DNA of 64,000 nucleotides from Datisca glomerata (lineage: Eukaryota > Streptophyta > Magnoliopsida > Cucurbitales > Datiscaceae): NCBI GenBank assembly GCA_003255025.1, contig QANY01008257.1, positions 258,019 through 322,018 of the forward strand. Reading direction: 5' to 3'. Below are positions 36,096-49,180 of this stretch, in pieces; the first letter of the stretch is position 1, and every line of letters starts with the position of its first letter. Position numbers and translations under genes: made by a program. The notes under the pieces are model-generated. The model had not been told where the DNA came from and did no database searches. It was given only the letters and a program-made list of their open reading frames with translations.

Positions 36096-36278
36096 TGTAT
36101 CATGCATGAGATGGCAACTCCACTTTTTTAGTTTTTGCCGACATTGTCTTTGCTTCCTTTTTTTTAATCAACTTTGGCAAAAAACGTTAGTACTAAGGGA
36201 CTAAGATGCGGTTCACTTGGATTCAATCTACTATATCATAAACCTTAGAAACTCCTTTGTTTAAAAAATATTACATCC

Positions 36279-36480
36279 TTAACCTGGAAGGAACGAGTAT
36301 GAATGTCTAAAATTCATCTGTAACCTTGAAGTCAGGAGTATGAATTTCCAAAATACATCTTACCCTTGACGACAGATGTATGAATCCCAAAAAATACATA
36401 TGTAGCCTTAAAGGCAGGAGTATGAATGTTTAAAATACATCAATAGCCTTAAAGCATTAGTATAAGTGATCTAAAGAATT
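36279..36480 (+). repeat. About 41-bp degenerate tandem array of Tat-3
   Basis: Four to five diverged copies of a 40-42 bp unit of the form ccttgaaggcaggagtatga followed by atgtctaaaatacatct(g)ta. Copies start near 36318, 36362 and later. The array lies about 200 bp after integrase, the same place as the 60-bp array of Tat-2. Confidence 0.8.
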
Positions 36481-36829
36481 AAGTTCATAGCCCTGAAGGT
36501 GGGAATATAAATGAAGAAGCATATTTTCTGTACTATCATGTAAAATGTATGCTTTGAAGGCATGGTGATGTACAAGTTTCAAGGATTCATCATAAGCAAA
36601 GCGTGCATGTATTGGTGAAGAAAGACATGTCGATGGGGTTTTCCATAAGCGAAATGTATACATGTCGGCAGTGAAAAGTCTAGTCAATAAGTAAGTGCAA
36701 ATTTTTCATAGCACATTCAAGGTTATGTCTATAGTGTTCATATGACTAAGACCTTTGAGGTCATCCCATTACATTAAAGCATATGCTAGTGGGCCGTTCT
36801 TAACAGCTAATACAGTCACATCAGCCAAG

Positions 36830-37404
36830 ACACACACGTGCTCGCCTAGATTTTTGAAAATATTTTGATGCGCGTGGAACGAGATTTGCGGCGTAACCAC
36901 CCGTTCAACGAAGGATAGTGGCTTAACACCTTCTCAAGGAAGGGGAAAAGCTCTTCAGGCACATCCTAGCCATTAAAATTTACCTTTTAGCCTGACAAGC
37001 CTGGATCAAACGAAGCTAATTCTTCTGTTTCCATGTCAAAACCAGACATCACTTTAAAGGTGCCGGATACATATGGCACCGTGAGGTGGTGAAGATGTCT
37101 GTAGTCCTGCGTCATGACGACTGACCTTAGATACTTCAACCCTATCATTTCTACGGGAGTCGTCACGCCCTTTTCCTTTTCTTTACTTCTCTCCATGACG
37201 TGATGTCTGAGGCACATATAAGAATGATTGTGTAGGCCGTCAAAAGATGAGGAATCCTTTTGCAGTCAACATACACGCTCATGAGGTTGTCTTGGGGATA
37301 ACTAGTCTTCTTGAAGATTCAATTGCACCTTCTTTGGTCCCCTTATCTGGACATTACCTGAATTACTAGCTTGAGCAACTCAGGGGGCAATGCGAAACTG
37401 AAAT
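36830..37404 (-). pseudogene. Tat-3 antisense accessory gene, C-terminal part
   Basis: The minus strand has a coding-like piece (37217-36987) that continues through a stop into D-V-P-E-E-L-F-P-F-L-E-K-V-L-S-H-Y-P near 36970-36905. Position (after integrase and array) and opposite orientation match the accessory genes of Tat-1 and Tat-2. I do not recognise a domain. The gene is cut at 37404 by the Pack-CACTA insertion and continues beyond 38955. Confidence 0.5.
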
Positions 37405-37418
37405 ACTCACTACAACAA
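37405..37418. repeat. Left target duplication (ACT) and CACTA terminal inverted repeat
   Basis: ACT then CACTACAACAA. The repeat is the exact reverse complement of 38941-38951. Confidence 0.92.
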
Positions 37419-37641
37419 AAAGATGCTAGGATAGTTGTCAAAAAAGGTTATCATAGGATTTAGATAGCATTACCGAAAATATAATTTATATCGACGTTAT
37501 TAAAAGCTTACAATAAACGCTATTAAAAATATTTTTATAGCGTTTTTAAACAGCCAACATTGTCATAACAATCAAGAATGATTTGAGAGCTTAAACGAAC
37601 CAAAATTTGCACAAGACTTGACTCTTTCAAAGCTATCATCA

Positions 37642-38095
<454 letters not shown>

Positions 38096-38940
38096 AAACA
38101 AGAAAAAAATAAAAAAAAGTTGTATGTTTCACATATCATTCCCCAAACAAGAGAAATTAGCAATTAGAAATCAGAAAAATTTGACCCAAATGTAGAGTGA
38201 AAACATGAATTGAGACAAAACAAGGCTAAGAATCGAAAGAAAATGAGACCGATAAAGAACCAGACCTCACTTTCTGAGTATTCGCCATGTTAAATAGCAG
38301 CTTCCAACAATTTCTAAAGACTTCTTAAACGATTTCCCCATGGAAGCTATATACATTTCCACCAACGACAAAACAAACCAAACAAAAAAAATTTCCGCAA
38401 AAGAGAATCGTAGTCAAAACCCAAAGTTAGCAAGAACCCATACAACTACATGCCCAAAAATCGTGAACACAAACTCTAAGTAACTCATATGAAAAACTTA
38501 AAAATCACAACAACCAGACAAAAATCACAAAAATCAGACATGGATGTGAGATTAAAACCCACCTCACAAGAAAATAAATCCGTACCACTTGTTTTGAGCT
38601 ACAAAATCGAAGTAGGAGAGAGTAGGGAGACAAAGCAATGCACAGAGCCGAGGGAGTGATAGCTGCAATAAAGAACTTGCTACGAGACAAGAGAGAGATA
38701 TGAGAAAAAACTGTGAGAGAAAAGATGTGACGAAGCTGAAAGAGAGAGCTTCGTGAGAGTGAGTTGAGAGAGAGAGAGAGCTGAGATATTGAAGAGAGAG
38801 CTACTGAAGAGGAGTTTGATTAATTAGGAGCGCGGGTTTTGGAGTTTTCCATTTGGCGCACTTTTGACCCGCGATTTTATTTTGGTTTTGGATGGCGTTT
38901 TGCTCTAAAACGCAATTGCATGTGCTATCAAAGCACAATA
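38096..38940. other. Interior of Pack-CACTA, no clear coding sequence
   Basis: AC-rich leader-like sequence and a GAGAGA-rich tract at about 38690-38815. It may be captured 5' UTR plus CACTA subterminal sequence. Confidence 0.45.
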
Positions 38941-38954
38941 TTGTTGTAGTGACT
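38941..38954. repeat. Right CACTA terminal inverted repeat and target duplication (ACT)
   Basis: TTGTTGTAGTG then ACT. With the left side it defines the exact ends of the 1544-bp element. Confidence 0.92.
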
Positions 38955-40250
38955 ATTGCTGGGTCTTAGTTTGCTTAAGGCATGGGTTATCACTAACAAG
39001 TTCTGATTGTTGGGGGATGTTTAGGTCCTTGGATGACTTAGGAATGGCAGTTGGTGTGGAAAATTTTGAGCCACTTCAGGGTGCGTAGAGTCCATAGGGT
39101 TGAATGAGGAATCACCACCCTCCTCCCTTGACGCTCCAGCACTTTTGTGTAAAATAGTAGGAGGAACATCATCTATATTTGCACCATGTAACTCCACTAT
39201 GTCCTCCATAAAATCAGATGGCAGGGTAGGCACGACTGGGTTCAGTATGGGGGAAGGAATACCAGGTTGAGCAGATAAAGGTTTAAGGACCATTGTGCAT
39301 TATCCCTATCTTTGACTATTATAATTTCCTATTGTTCTTTCACTAGGCCCTACACGTTTGATACCAATACAGGCAAGATCACATCCGGCAGTGACGACCT
39401 TGTTATCTCAACTATTCTCAGGAAACATGGAAGGATCCGCGAGAGAGATGTGACAGAGGAAAAGCCCAGCGTTGCCAGTGAAAGTTCATAGAGGTCGTCC
39501 AATGATAAAGAGAAACCCCCAATAACACCAGAGGTACAGACGTCACTTACTAATTCTTCTTGAACTAATATCGCAGGAATATTGATAGACATCGGGCTGT
39601 AAATGATCAGGGTGGACAGGCGGAGGTAACTAAATATGAAAGAATAAACATACTTGTTGAGCTACCATCTGGGCCTTCTTTGATGTCGGGACCTGTCAAT
39701 TTCTTCTGCCACTTTCCTCTTCTGGGTTGGTTTAGATCTCTTCTTAGGAAATTCTCTCTTCTCAAATCTCTAGTTCTAGGTTCTCAGTATTGGGAATAGG
39801 TCTTGGGCTGTTAGAGCCAAGTTATCATGGTACATGGGTTTCAGGGATGGGTACTCCTGGTACTAGGGCATAATCAACTTGGGGAACTAAGTCTCGTGGG
39901 GTCAAGCTGCATCCCCAAAAACAGGTTCTACGGGTGCGAGGATGTGATCAACTCTTGCAGCAGGGTCTCATGGTACTGTGCTGTCATAATAAAAAATGAA
40001 TGTGGAGGTTTAACAAGTAGCTACCTCTTTGGATTTCTAATCCTTGAGGGCTGGATTTTGGGATGTTGAGCCACCATCTGCAGAGGTAGAAATTGGTCTT
40101 CCCTCTGTCGCTCTATATTTCTTGGTCTTGGTGGCTGGATTTTGCGATGTCAATAGGATCACTATGACACCCTTAGAGCAAGCGTGAGTTGTGTGATTTG
40201 AGTTTAAAATCGAATAATCTCTAAATATGAGTATAATGAATAAATGCAAT
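38955..40250 (-). pseudogene. Tat-3 antisense accessory gene, middle part
   Basis: This continues the accessory gene after the transposon. Minus-strand pieces 39592-39350 and 39293-39021 are rich in Ser, Pro, Leu, Asp and Glu, like the low-complexity middle of the Tat-2 antisense gene (26542-26027). Two imperfect copies of a segment with gttgagc(t/c)accatctg occur at about 39655 and 40065. The end carrying a PMD or Transposase_28 domain is not visible; a truncated copia LTR starts near 40417. I do not recognise a domain, so the assignment rests on position and composition. Confidence 0.45.
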
Positions 40251-40416
40251 CAAACATATATAGAGATTAAATACTCGTGTAAGAATGTAAAGAGGATCAT
40301 AGAAGAAGAATTGAATAAGAGATTTTTACCTTGTCGGCAATCATTGCCTACATCCATGCTCGAAAGCTCTTCCATGAAGAATTCAATACCTCGATCTTGT
40401 AAACGGGTGATTATAT

Positions 40417-41754
40417 TAGTGGACTACATATGAATATTCTGTAAATACATTCTATGATCACTAAGAGTTCAATTTCATATTTATAGTAGAGTAATAATGA
40501 AATTAATAAATAAGATTATTTAATTAAAGAGTTTAATTAATAATCTGGTTTATTAGAGCTTAGAATTATAGGTCAATGGTCACCAAGTCATCTCTGTATT
40601 ACGTAGTCTAAGGTGTGAATATTTCAGGATATGAGAAAATGACAGACTTGCAAAATGAATTTTTATCCTAGGGCAAATACATAATTATAAGATAATTATG
40701 TGTGATTAATTAATTAAATTATATATATACACACAAATAATTATCGATTATTTTTTTAATTATCGATAACTGAGACAAAATATCTAATTTATGAAATTAG
40801 ATATTTAAATTATTATTAGATAATAATTTGAATAAACTAAATTTGTTATTTGTGAAATAATAGATAGGTTAGTTGATAGGGTTAATCAGTTATGTTAATT
40901 TCGAATTAATTGATATCTAGATATTTATTTAATTAAACTAAATATTTAATTCACAGTACTTACCGCGTGTCAATCACTAATTGAGTATCAGAAATTGACA
41001 TGCACTACTGTAGTGCTACGTGACACTACAGTAGTAGGGGTGCAACATTGGAGTGCAACCCGGCAGTACAGTGGTGGGCATTGTGCTACCTCATGGCACT
41101 GTAGTAGTGCACAATTACAGTTGGGCTCACTGTAATTGATAATTTTACAACTAATATTATTTAAGTTTATCCCTAAAAATCTGATACGCCATTATTTTGA
41201 AAATATACATATATTATTTTAATGGCCTCAGTTGATGAATCAATTCATCAGTTCATCAAAAATTGAATTAAGAACACACTTGGTGTCAGAGTGATTTTTC
41301 TCTATGATTAATAGTTAATCAAAACTCTGAAAAAATAATCATCATGTTCTTTTATAGAATCGTCTCAGTAAAGTCTTTCTTAGTAAATCTCTAGATCTTA
41401 TGTGTTGAGTACATTTAGAGACAGAAAAAGTGTCTTGCAATATTCTATGTGCCTACACACGTCCTACTTGATTAATGATTGACTCGGAAGATCTTGGTGT
41501 AGATCTCAGAATCTACTGATCGTTGGAGCGGTTTCGTGGGACGGAGGATCAATCGATTTTGCAAGAACGCTTGATTTATACTATGTCGATTTAATGTATA
41601 AATATAAAATGAATCTTGACTGATTAAAAAATAGTTTTCAATAAAAAGTTTTTTATTTGGTTATCATGGCGTTGGGCAAATTTTGTTTTATTAAAATTAA
41701 AAGTTTAATTTTTAAATGGCCTCGTGCGACACGCTTCCACCGCGACAGCCAACA
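40417..41754 (+). repeat. Truncated LTR of copia family A
   Basis: It matches about 1605-3066 of the first LTR: the ACTACATA..GAATATTCTGTAAATACATTC region, the TTAATTAA block, the dyad cluster (about 40985-41140) and the ending CCAACA. The first 800 bp of the LTR is missing and no coding sequence is attached. Confidence 0.85.
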
Positions 41755-42225
41755 GAGATAACTTATGTCATGTCTGGTTAAACGCCAATCGACTAGAGAA
41801 TAAAAATATATGCATTAAGATCATGCAGCGGGAAGTGGATGATTACTGGTGATTGATGGAAGATCGCTCGTGTCAGATTAGCTCCACTTTTGCTTTGGCT
41901 TTTCATGATAAAATTTTTTTATGAAATTTAAAACTCTTTTAGTTTGCTTTAATATTTGGCCTTGAACACTTTTGATAGTATATGTTAGCATGCTTCAAAT
42001 GTCCAAAAGACAAATTTTAAAACAAGATCTAGACATCTTGTACTGTCAAATGAAGTCTCTATATACTCCATCTTCATACTTCTCGCGTTCATCAATATTT
42101 TAAAATTTTATACAACTTGATTATAAATATTAGTACACATAAAATGTTTTGTTGTCATCAAAATAGTCTCTATTATACCTATAGTCAACACTTTAAACTA
42201 CTCATGGTTTTTGAGTGATGGGGTA
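41755..42225. other. Spacer, nothing recognised
   Basis: No frame or repeat recognised between the copia LTR and the Tat-4 LTR. Confidence 0.5.
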
Positions 42226-42826
42226 TGTTGTTACTGAAAATCTCTGTTGTGACGTGACGTGCTATATCTCCTCTATATAGAGATACTCTCTTACTTAAAT
42301 CTGCACTTTAGAAAGGAAGAACTCTAAAGACGAAGAGAATTGGAAGTGGTTTTCTCGTCGAAGAATCTCCAATGCCTAGCTTAATATCCTGGAGAAAATT
42401 TGATAGATTTTCCTCTAGGAGAAAGTTACGTACGTTCCTTTTTTGAAATGACGAGCTAGTGGTGGCATTAAATTCCTTTGTCCCCCGAGTTGATGTGCAT
42501 TAAATGTCAATTTACCTTTAGTCTTTCCAAACATGACAGGTGTAATTGTTTGGTGCCTGACTCGACACTTTATCATGGTGATTTGAAGTCTACTGGTACC
42601 AGTTGCAAGTGGGAAAACGTCATGTGGAACGCTATTTTTCAACTAATAATGATGACATCTATCACAGGGCTACCCGAGTTCCTGTGTTAGACATTCTTCT
42701 CGGAGCCTCCTAGTTTATGTTGATCAATGTTTCTCGAGGTCCTTTGGAGGCCGACCTGGTCAGGGCAATTCCTACCCTTTTGGGAGCTCAACTCTCCAAT
42801 TCATTGCTAGGATTGGTAGGTTTTAA
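42226..42826 (-). repeat. 3' LTR of Tat-4
   Basis: The reverse complement matches 49720-50237. Examples are gactaaaggtaaattgacat (on the plus strand at 49902-49922) and the terminus, which reads tgttgttact here and agtaacaaca there. The outer border near 42826 is uncertain by about 20 bp. Confidence 0.85.
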
Positions 42827-42904
42827 AATTAACTAAAAATAAGTTTGAACCACGCACAGTTTGTGGACGGAGTATCAATTTTTTTTAATTATCTTATTTA
42901 ATCG

Positions 42905-44210
42905 AATTAAGTAATTTAAAACAAAACAACGTTTAATTATGCATATACAATATTAAACGAGAAGATAATGTTAAAAACAATTTTTCACCAGTACTTTGTA
43001 TCGGAATTGGCAGATTTCCTTTGAGCGTTCTTCGTGTTCTTCAAACTTCAGGATCTGAATCACGCACTTGAAATTCAAGAACAATTTGTGAATTTCATCC
43101 ACGAACAACCACCCGTTAATTTCATAAATATATCTCACGAGAATTTTGTGTAAAAATTTAAGTGTGGGCTCGCAAAAAGATTGAAGGAAAAAATCGAATA
43201 TTTTCCTTCAATCCTCTCAAAATCGGCGGCAATCACTAGGCAAACTCTTTTTCTCTATATCTGATATGAGATCTATATCTTTATCTCTCTATCTGCAATC
43301 AAATTGCTATTAGACATTTATAAAATCTAATATTTGATATTTACAAATATACTCATATATTTTAAATTTTTAAAAATTCACCCCCATATATTTCAAATTG
43401 CTAAAAATCAGCATATCTTCATAGTGTTAGAGTTGTATTGAAATTTATCAATCCAATTGATAGATTTAATTGATCAATATCAATTCATTAATTAATTTAT
43501 TTTTATTTACTAGTCATTCAATAATTAGAAAATAATAAATTAATTAATTTCAATACAATTAAGTAATTTAAAACCAAACAACGTGTGATTATGCATATAC
43601 GATATTAAACGCGAAAATAATGTTAGAAACAATTTTTCACCAATACTTTGTATCAGATTTGGCGTATTTTCTTCGAGCGTTCTTCGTATTCTTCAAAGTT
43701 CAGGATCCAAATCAAGCACTTGAACTTCATGAATGATTTATAAATTTCATCCACGAACAACCACCCGTTAATTTCAGAAATATATCCCACAAGAAATTTG
43801 TATAGGAATTTGAGTGTGGGCTCTCAAAAAGATTGAAGGAAAAAATAGAATATTTTCCTTCAATCCTCTCAAAATCGGTTGCAATCACTAGGCAAACACT
43901 TTTTGTCTATATCTGATATGAGATCTATATCTCTATCTCTCTATCTACAATCAAATTGCTATTAGATATTTATAAAATCTAATTTTTGATTAATACAAAT
44001 ATACCCATATATTTTAAATTTCTAAAAATTCACCCTCATATATTCAAATTGCAAAAAATAAGCATATTTTCATAGTGTTAGAGTTGTATCGAAATTTATT
44101 AATCCAATTGATAGATTTAATTGATCATTATCAATTAATTTATTTATTTTTATTTACTAATTAGAAAATAATTAGAAAATAATAAATTAATTAATTTCAA
44201 TACAATCAAT
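42905..44210. repeat. Tandem duplication of a 652-bp AT-rich unit
   Basis: Two adjacent copies (about 42905-43557 and 43558-44210) agree over their whole length with scattered differences. Matching landmarks are 652 bp apart (ttaagtaattt at 42907/43559; gattgaaggaaaa at 43179/43831). Each copy contains a hairpin with 13-bp arms. Identity is unknown; composition is LTR-like. Confidence 0.92.
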
Positions 44211-44579
44211 CACACTTAACCAATTAAGTGACATCACCCATCACATATAGGTGTAGGAAATATGCCTTGACACCAAAAATATATTTTAAGACATTTTACT
44301 TTGTTTCTTTATTCCTGTTCTCATGAGTCATTTCTGAGACCGGATGGACCCACATGAACAAAGCTAAAAATTCAAATACCTGGTGAATTTATTTTCATAA
44401 ATTCCCGACCTATTTAATCCAGACACCGTAAGACTCCACTGTAGGTTTGATGCCGAATCAACTCTCGATTCATGCGCGCTACTTTTCTGTTGGTCTAAAT
44501 AAACCTTTTTTATTTTCACGGTCTGAAAATATATTAACATAATACCATGGATCATGCTGCCGTGTCGACAGAATTCACC
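44211..44579. other. Spacer with LTR-like start
   Basis: At 44251 the sequence tgtaggaaatatgcc resembles the first bases of Angela/Tork-type copia LTRs, but no matching end was found. Confidence 0.35.
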
Positions 44580-46970
44580 GACTAATGGGGGGATGTGATA
44601 TTCCCACTTCGTTGTCCGAAGATGACTTAGGCAGGATCCGAAGGGCTTACCATATCCTTGGTTACGTTCAATTGTAGCTACCTTAGGTGGGTAAGAAGGT
44701 TAGTGCTCCGAGACATGGGGGGACTAGATTGTTTCTGGCCTCATTGGAGTGCGGGTTAAGGTTCCCTCTACATCCTTTGTTGAGGTAGTGGCTCTCCATG
44801 ATGGGTATCGCCCTAGCCTAACTCCTACTAAACTCATGAAGGACTCTGATTGGTTGTTGGGTGCTCTGGAGGTTGCACCTTGACAAGGAGTTAACTCTTG
44901 ACGAGCTCAATTTCATGTTCCAGTTGAATACCCATCCCTAGAACAAAGGTAGTGGAGGTGTCTCCTCATGGCCTAGGTTGGTATTACCTCAGTATCCGTA
45001 TTGGAGAAGAGAAGGGAATCATGACTGGAATTTCCTTCTAGTACAAAGACTGGAAAGACAGCTGGCTCGTCATTTTTGAGCTCTAAGACAGCCATGCTAG
45101 GGATTTGGAGTCTGTGGCGCTAGTCCTTCTGGTCTTCAGGATCGCTGGTGAGTTTTCCTTTTCATAAGGGAGAACAACCGCTTATTGTTCACCTTGGTCG
45201 CTTAATCTTTCTTTATTCTCCTTGTAGCTACCAAGAGGAGGTCCGATGAATTTCCTGCCCACCTCATGTCCTGAATTTCTTGTCTGGTCGAGTTCCTTGT
45301 CGAGGTTCGTGATTACGACGCCCTTCTCAGGCCTGAGTCCTATTTTCAGGTGGACTTGTATTTTGACCTTCCACAAGACGTTGCATTCGACCTTCCCTGT
45401 CGAGAACTACTTGAAGGATTCTTCTATTCATATAAGTATAACCCTCAATCACTTTCCCACGTTTTCTGCTACCTTTTTAATATTGCCTCTCATAATTGTG
45501 ATTCCTTATTTATAGCAATGACTAGGGACAACTCTTCTTCTAAGGAGCAAAGGAAAGAACTCGACGCCCCCAAGATACAGAAGATAAAGGAGCTCTGTGC
45601 TAAGGCAATGGAGTGGTCGAAAGGGAAAATGGCTTCCTCTGTACCTCGCTCTTCCGTTCCTCAATCCCTGGCTTTGAGGACACCACTACCCATTCTGAAT
45701 GTCCTCCCTTATCCTGGGCAAGGCCGCTGCATCCTGACGGTGTCCAGGGGACTACCAGAGCTCCTCCCGGTCTTATCGGCCTTTCACCTCGCCCTAGATA
45801 ATTTTCGTGTCCTCCCCTCTGGTTTGAGACTCCCACTCATCGGCTTTCGGGCAGCAGGGGTCTTATGTTGGTCAGAAGTACAAAGGTCCACTGCCTCTAG
45901 AAGGGCCCAAACAGCCTGAGGCCTAGGCCCAAGCCTGAAATGAAGTAGCCAGAGTTTTGCATTGGGTGTCTAAGCACATCGATCTCGAGAGGGCAATTAC
46001 CCTCCTCGAGGGGCTCGGGGTGGGGTACCCAGACAGTTTCATGGAGCACACCCTTAATGTAAGTTCCAGCTCTAACTTTCAACACGGTGATGTTGAGAGG
46101 AGAATTCTCCTTTCTTTCACAGATCCTGACCTTCAACACGGTGATGTTGTCATATTTCACGGTCCTAGAGGTTGTTCAAGTATCCTCTCAGGTGGAGGCT
46201 ACACTGGATGAGAAGACCAGGGATTTTAGTTCTCTCCGCAAAACATAAGACAAGGTGCAATCAGAGGCTGGGAGGTTCTGGGTCATCGAGGGAGAACTCT
46301 CCCAACTTGAAAAGGTTGTACCAAGGCTGAGGTTGGCCTGGCTATTAACGCTCGTAGGGAACAAGAGGCTCCAATATTCAATAGTAGGAGAACATTCAGA
46401 GGAATAAGATTCAGCTCCTAGAGGCTAAGCTTCGTCGGGAGATCCATTCCTGAAACTAGGTGGAGAGTAGAGAGAGTGAGGCTCAGCGAAAGCTTGACTT
46501 GGTAGAAATGTAATCAATGGAGAGTCACGGCCGGTGGACCGAAAGTGATAAGGGGACGAAAGACTTTAAGGCATCCCTAGAGTATTAGACGACCCTCCTT
46601 ATGGAGTTTGTCTCGAGATATGAGAGTTATCGTGATGAGATCATCCACGCCCATCCTGAGTGGGACTTGAGTTCCCTTAATTGTCCATCATATCCTCTGC
46701 CCCTCTTGTGCAGTTAGCTTACGAGCGGGTGATGGTCCCTCATGCTCGGGATGCTTAGAAAGCTATTGGAAAAGTTGCGCTCTCCCCTTATCTGTCTTGA
46801 TGTCCCCAGGTCCCTTCCTGTCTCTTCCGGGCTTCATAGTCTGCCGAGATCCTCTAACCTCGTTGAGCTGGATACAAAGGTCTCTCCCCTTTTACCTCCA
46901 GGTCACCCTGAGGAAGGGGCCCCTCCTACTACTGATGCTGTTGAAGCTTTCATATGCCCTGTCGTGTAAC
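44580..46970 (+). pseudogene. Tat-4 accessory gene with introns, Transposase_28-like
   Basis: It opens with L-S-E-D-D-L-G-R-I-R-R near 44619, then L-E-C-G-L-R-F-P-L-H-P-L-L-R near 44750, and D-K-E-L-T-L-D-E-L-N-F near 44885. The middle part resembles the 'putative gypsy type transposon' (Transposase_28) domain and the homologous piece of Tat-1 (14651-15001). Introns with GT..AG ends are visible at 45148-45237 and 45436-45515. The frame 45517-45919 is charged (K-I-Q-K-I-K-E-L-C-A-K). From about 46200 to 46700 it reads as a helical, Glu/Arg-rich segment in several frames. Stops in the first exon show decay. It is antisense to the Tat-4 body. Confidence 0.62.
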
Positions 46971-47589
46971 CTTTTGTGTTCCTTGTGTCCTGTAATTTTC
47001 CCTTTTCTTCCTTGTATATATACATTTTTGCTAAGTACTTTTATCGAACTTCATCTCCTCCTCTAACACAATTTGTATGGACTTTGATTTGTTTGATCTT
47101 GTCATCTTACTGTCTTTGATTCGACTTCAAGTCCCCTTATTAATACTTGTCTGTCTTGAGTGGCAGAGAATCCCTAACCTTTAGACTGGCTTTTACCTTG
47201 TGTAACTTATGAATTTTCCTCTGAGTGGGTTTCCCTCTTTCGAAGAGGTCGGGTCAAACAGCTTCATCAAATATCGAGGGGGTCGCGTTGCCCACGCCCC
47301 TCGTGGTGTATCTTATTTGAGAAGACCTATTCCAAACTCTTCCCGGTATTCTCCTAGGTGCTTCTTCCTTGATTGAGGTACTTTCCCTTTTGTCGAGTGA
47401 AGATATGGATGTTGTTTCTTTTCCTTTAATGCTCAATTGGGGTGTTATTGCTCGGGCATGTCGGAACAAATCACACCACCCCTTCCATTTGTTAGAATTG
47501 TATCCTCGCTTTCTTGCTCGATAGAGAGCCTTCTTTTTCTTCTTTGGCATTTAGTTCGGCATCCTTTGCTCAAGTTGGAGTTTTTTATC
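46971..47589. other. Spacer between accessory gene and array
   Basis: T-rich sequence with no clear gene. The short frame 47254-47550 (minus) is lysine-rich and not recognised. Confidence 0.4.
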
Positions 47590-47770
47590 CTAACTGGCAG
47601 GCTAGATCACCATTCCCGTCATCACTTTTTTTATCCTGATTGGTTGGCTAAGCGCCTTGCTAGTCATCACTTTTTATTTAATCCTGATTGGTCGACTAAA
47701 GCACATTGCTAGTCTTCACTTTTTATTTTATGGAGTCTAGTCAGGCATTTTTGCTCTGACTAGATCTCCT
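47590..47770 (-). repeat. About 48-bp tandem array of Tat-4
   Basis: Three to four diverged copies of a 45-50 bp unit (core: atcctgattggt, g(a/g)ctaa, gc..cattgctagtc, ttcactttttatt), at about 47585, 47630, 47677 and 47725. It lies between the pol end and the accessory gene, as in Tat-1 to Tat-3. Confidence 0.75.
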
Positions 47771-47929
47771 TTCCCATCTAACGAGCTGGTGTGCCTGACA
47801 GACTTCACTTTCTGATCTCGACTAGCATGCAAGAGCACCCGCCAGGCTCTTCATTGATCAAACCTCAATTTTTCCTTCAGTATTTCATGGTGAAACAGGC
47901 TCTATGATCAAACCTCACGTAATAGTATC

Positions 47930-48606
47930 CCCTTTTTGTCTCCTAAGGGGTGGAGCTCTTGCTTGGACTGGTTCCCCTACCACCATTGACAACTTCCTCT
48001 TGAAAGAGGTGGCGTAGCATTCCCTAGACGTTATATGGTCCCTCCTCACTGATCCTATGCCTAGGGGGAGAACTTCATTACCTCAGACGTGGAAGGGATT
48101 TCCTTGAAGTTATGGATGGTGGGCCTACCGAGGATAGCGTTGTACACCTCGCTGCACCTTACCATCGTGAACTCCATTAACTTGGTGACGAGCTGCAGGG
48201 CCTTACTAAGGGTCATGAGGAGCTACATAACTTTTTCAAGGATGATCTCATGTCCACTGAATCCTACCAAGGGGTCCAAGCATGGACGATGCTGTTTAGG
48301 GTCTAATCCCATCTGTAGGAAGGCATATTAGTCTAGGACGTCAGTTGAGCTCCTCTCATCTAGTAGGGTCTGATAGACTTTAATGTTTGTGATCACCAAG
48401 GAAATTACCAGTGCATCAACATGTGATTGAATAATCTGATTGGTCTCCTCATTGGTGAAAGTGATTGCCTCTTTCGCCTTGGCTTGAGGTGATCGTGGGA
48501 GGACACTGAAAACCACTGGATGTGCCGCCTCCCGAGTAGATGCCTTCAACTTCCGGTTGGAGTCCCAAGCACTTGGACCCCCAAATATCATCTTGATTTC
48601 CCACAT
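47930..48606 (-). pseudogene. Tat-4 protease region
   Basis: The minus strand reads A-I-T-F-T-N-E-E, then V-Y-Q-T-L-L-D-E-R-S-S-T-D-V-L (about 48365-48320), where D-x-G-S-S is expected: the aspartate is kept but G is R. It continues through P-L-V-G-F-S-G near 48270 to S-E-V-Y-N-A-I-L-G-R-P near 48140, and A-R/S-R-E-C-Y-A-T-S near 48020. These are the standard landmarks of Tat-type protease and the linker to RT. RT does not follow; the tandem array begins about 150 bp further on. Confidence 0.82.
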
Positions 48607-49180
48607 GGGGCTGCGGGGTTCGTCAGTTCTCTACTCAGGTTGCCTTTCCACCCTTCAATCTTGACTAGTGGGTGGTTGTCCCCACTATTCCTACAACCAG
48701 TCACGAATTCCTTGAGGTACCCCTTTTGAATTAGGACCTCAATTTGCTCATGGAGGTCAATTTGTGCCCGTAATACTTGTGACTGGCAGTACTTGGTGGT
48801 ATCCTTCTTCTCCTTAGGCAACCTTATCACATGGGGTTTTTCAACAAGCTCCCCGAATGATGTTGAAAATTTCCCCTCGCCTAGCCATAAGGTGGGTGTA
48901 GGTGATGAACTGGCTGGCGAGCGGATTTTTCTCATCACATCGACCGATAAGGTGTGGGAGGATCTTAGATGTGGTTTGTATAGGGTCAGAGGGTCTAAAA
49001 GGATGGGTTCATTTATCCCCTCACAAGTCCTTCCCCTTCTAAGGGTTCCCAACGCTTGGCCTCTCTAGTTCTTTATTAGCTCAGATCACATCCTCAACAC
49101 TTTCGTACTTTTGGATCCTAGTTTTTAATTCAGTGATGGGAGTAGAGAACTCATGCCCCGAGCATGATCGTGGAATAATA
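48588..49180 (-). pseudogene. Tat-4 gag, C-terminal half
   Basis: The minus strand reads T-P-I-T-E-L-K-T-R-I-Q-K-Y-E-S near 49160-49110, then after a stop the open piece 49052-48588. That piece has T-K-Y-C, then L-H-E-Q-I-E-V-L-I-Q-K-G-Y-L-K-E-F-V, the typical end of a Tat gag (C-x-x-H...L-K-x-E-I-E-x-L-I-x-x-G-x-L). It would normally be preceded by a capsid domain; that part is found on the other strand at 50909-51330. Confidence 0.82.

Noticed and set aside
45350..45919. 189-residue frame as an intact gene
   Set aside because: A GT..AG intron interrupts it at 45436-45515, and upstream exons contain stops; it is part of the Tat-4 accessory pseudogene.
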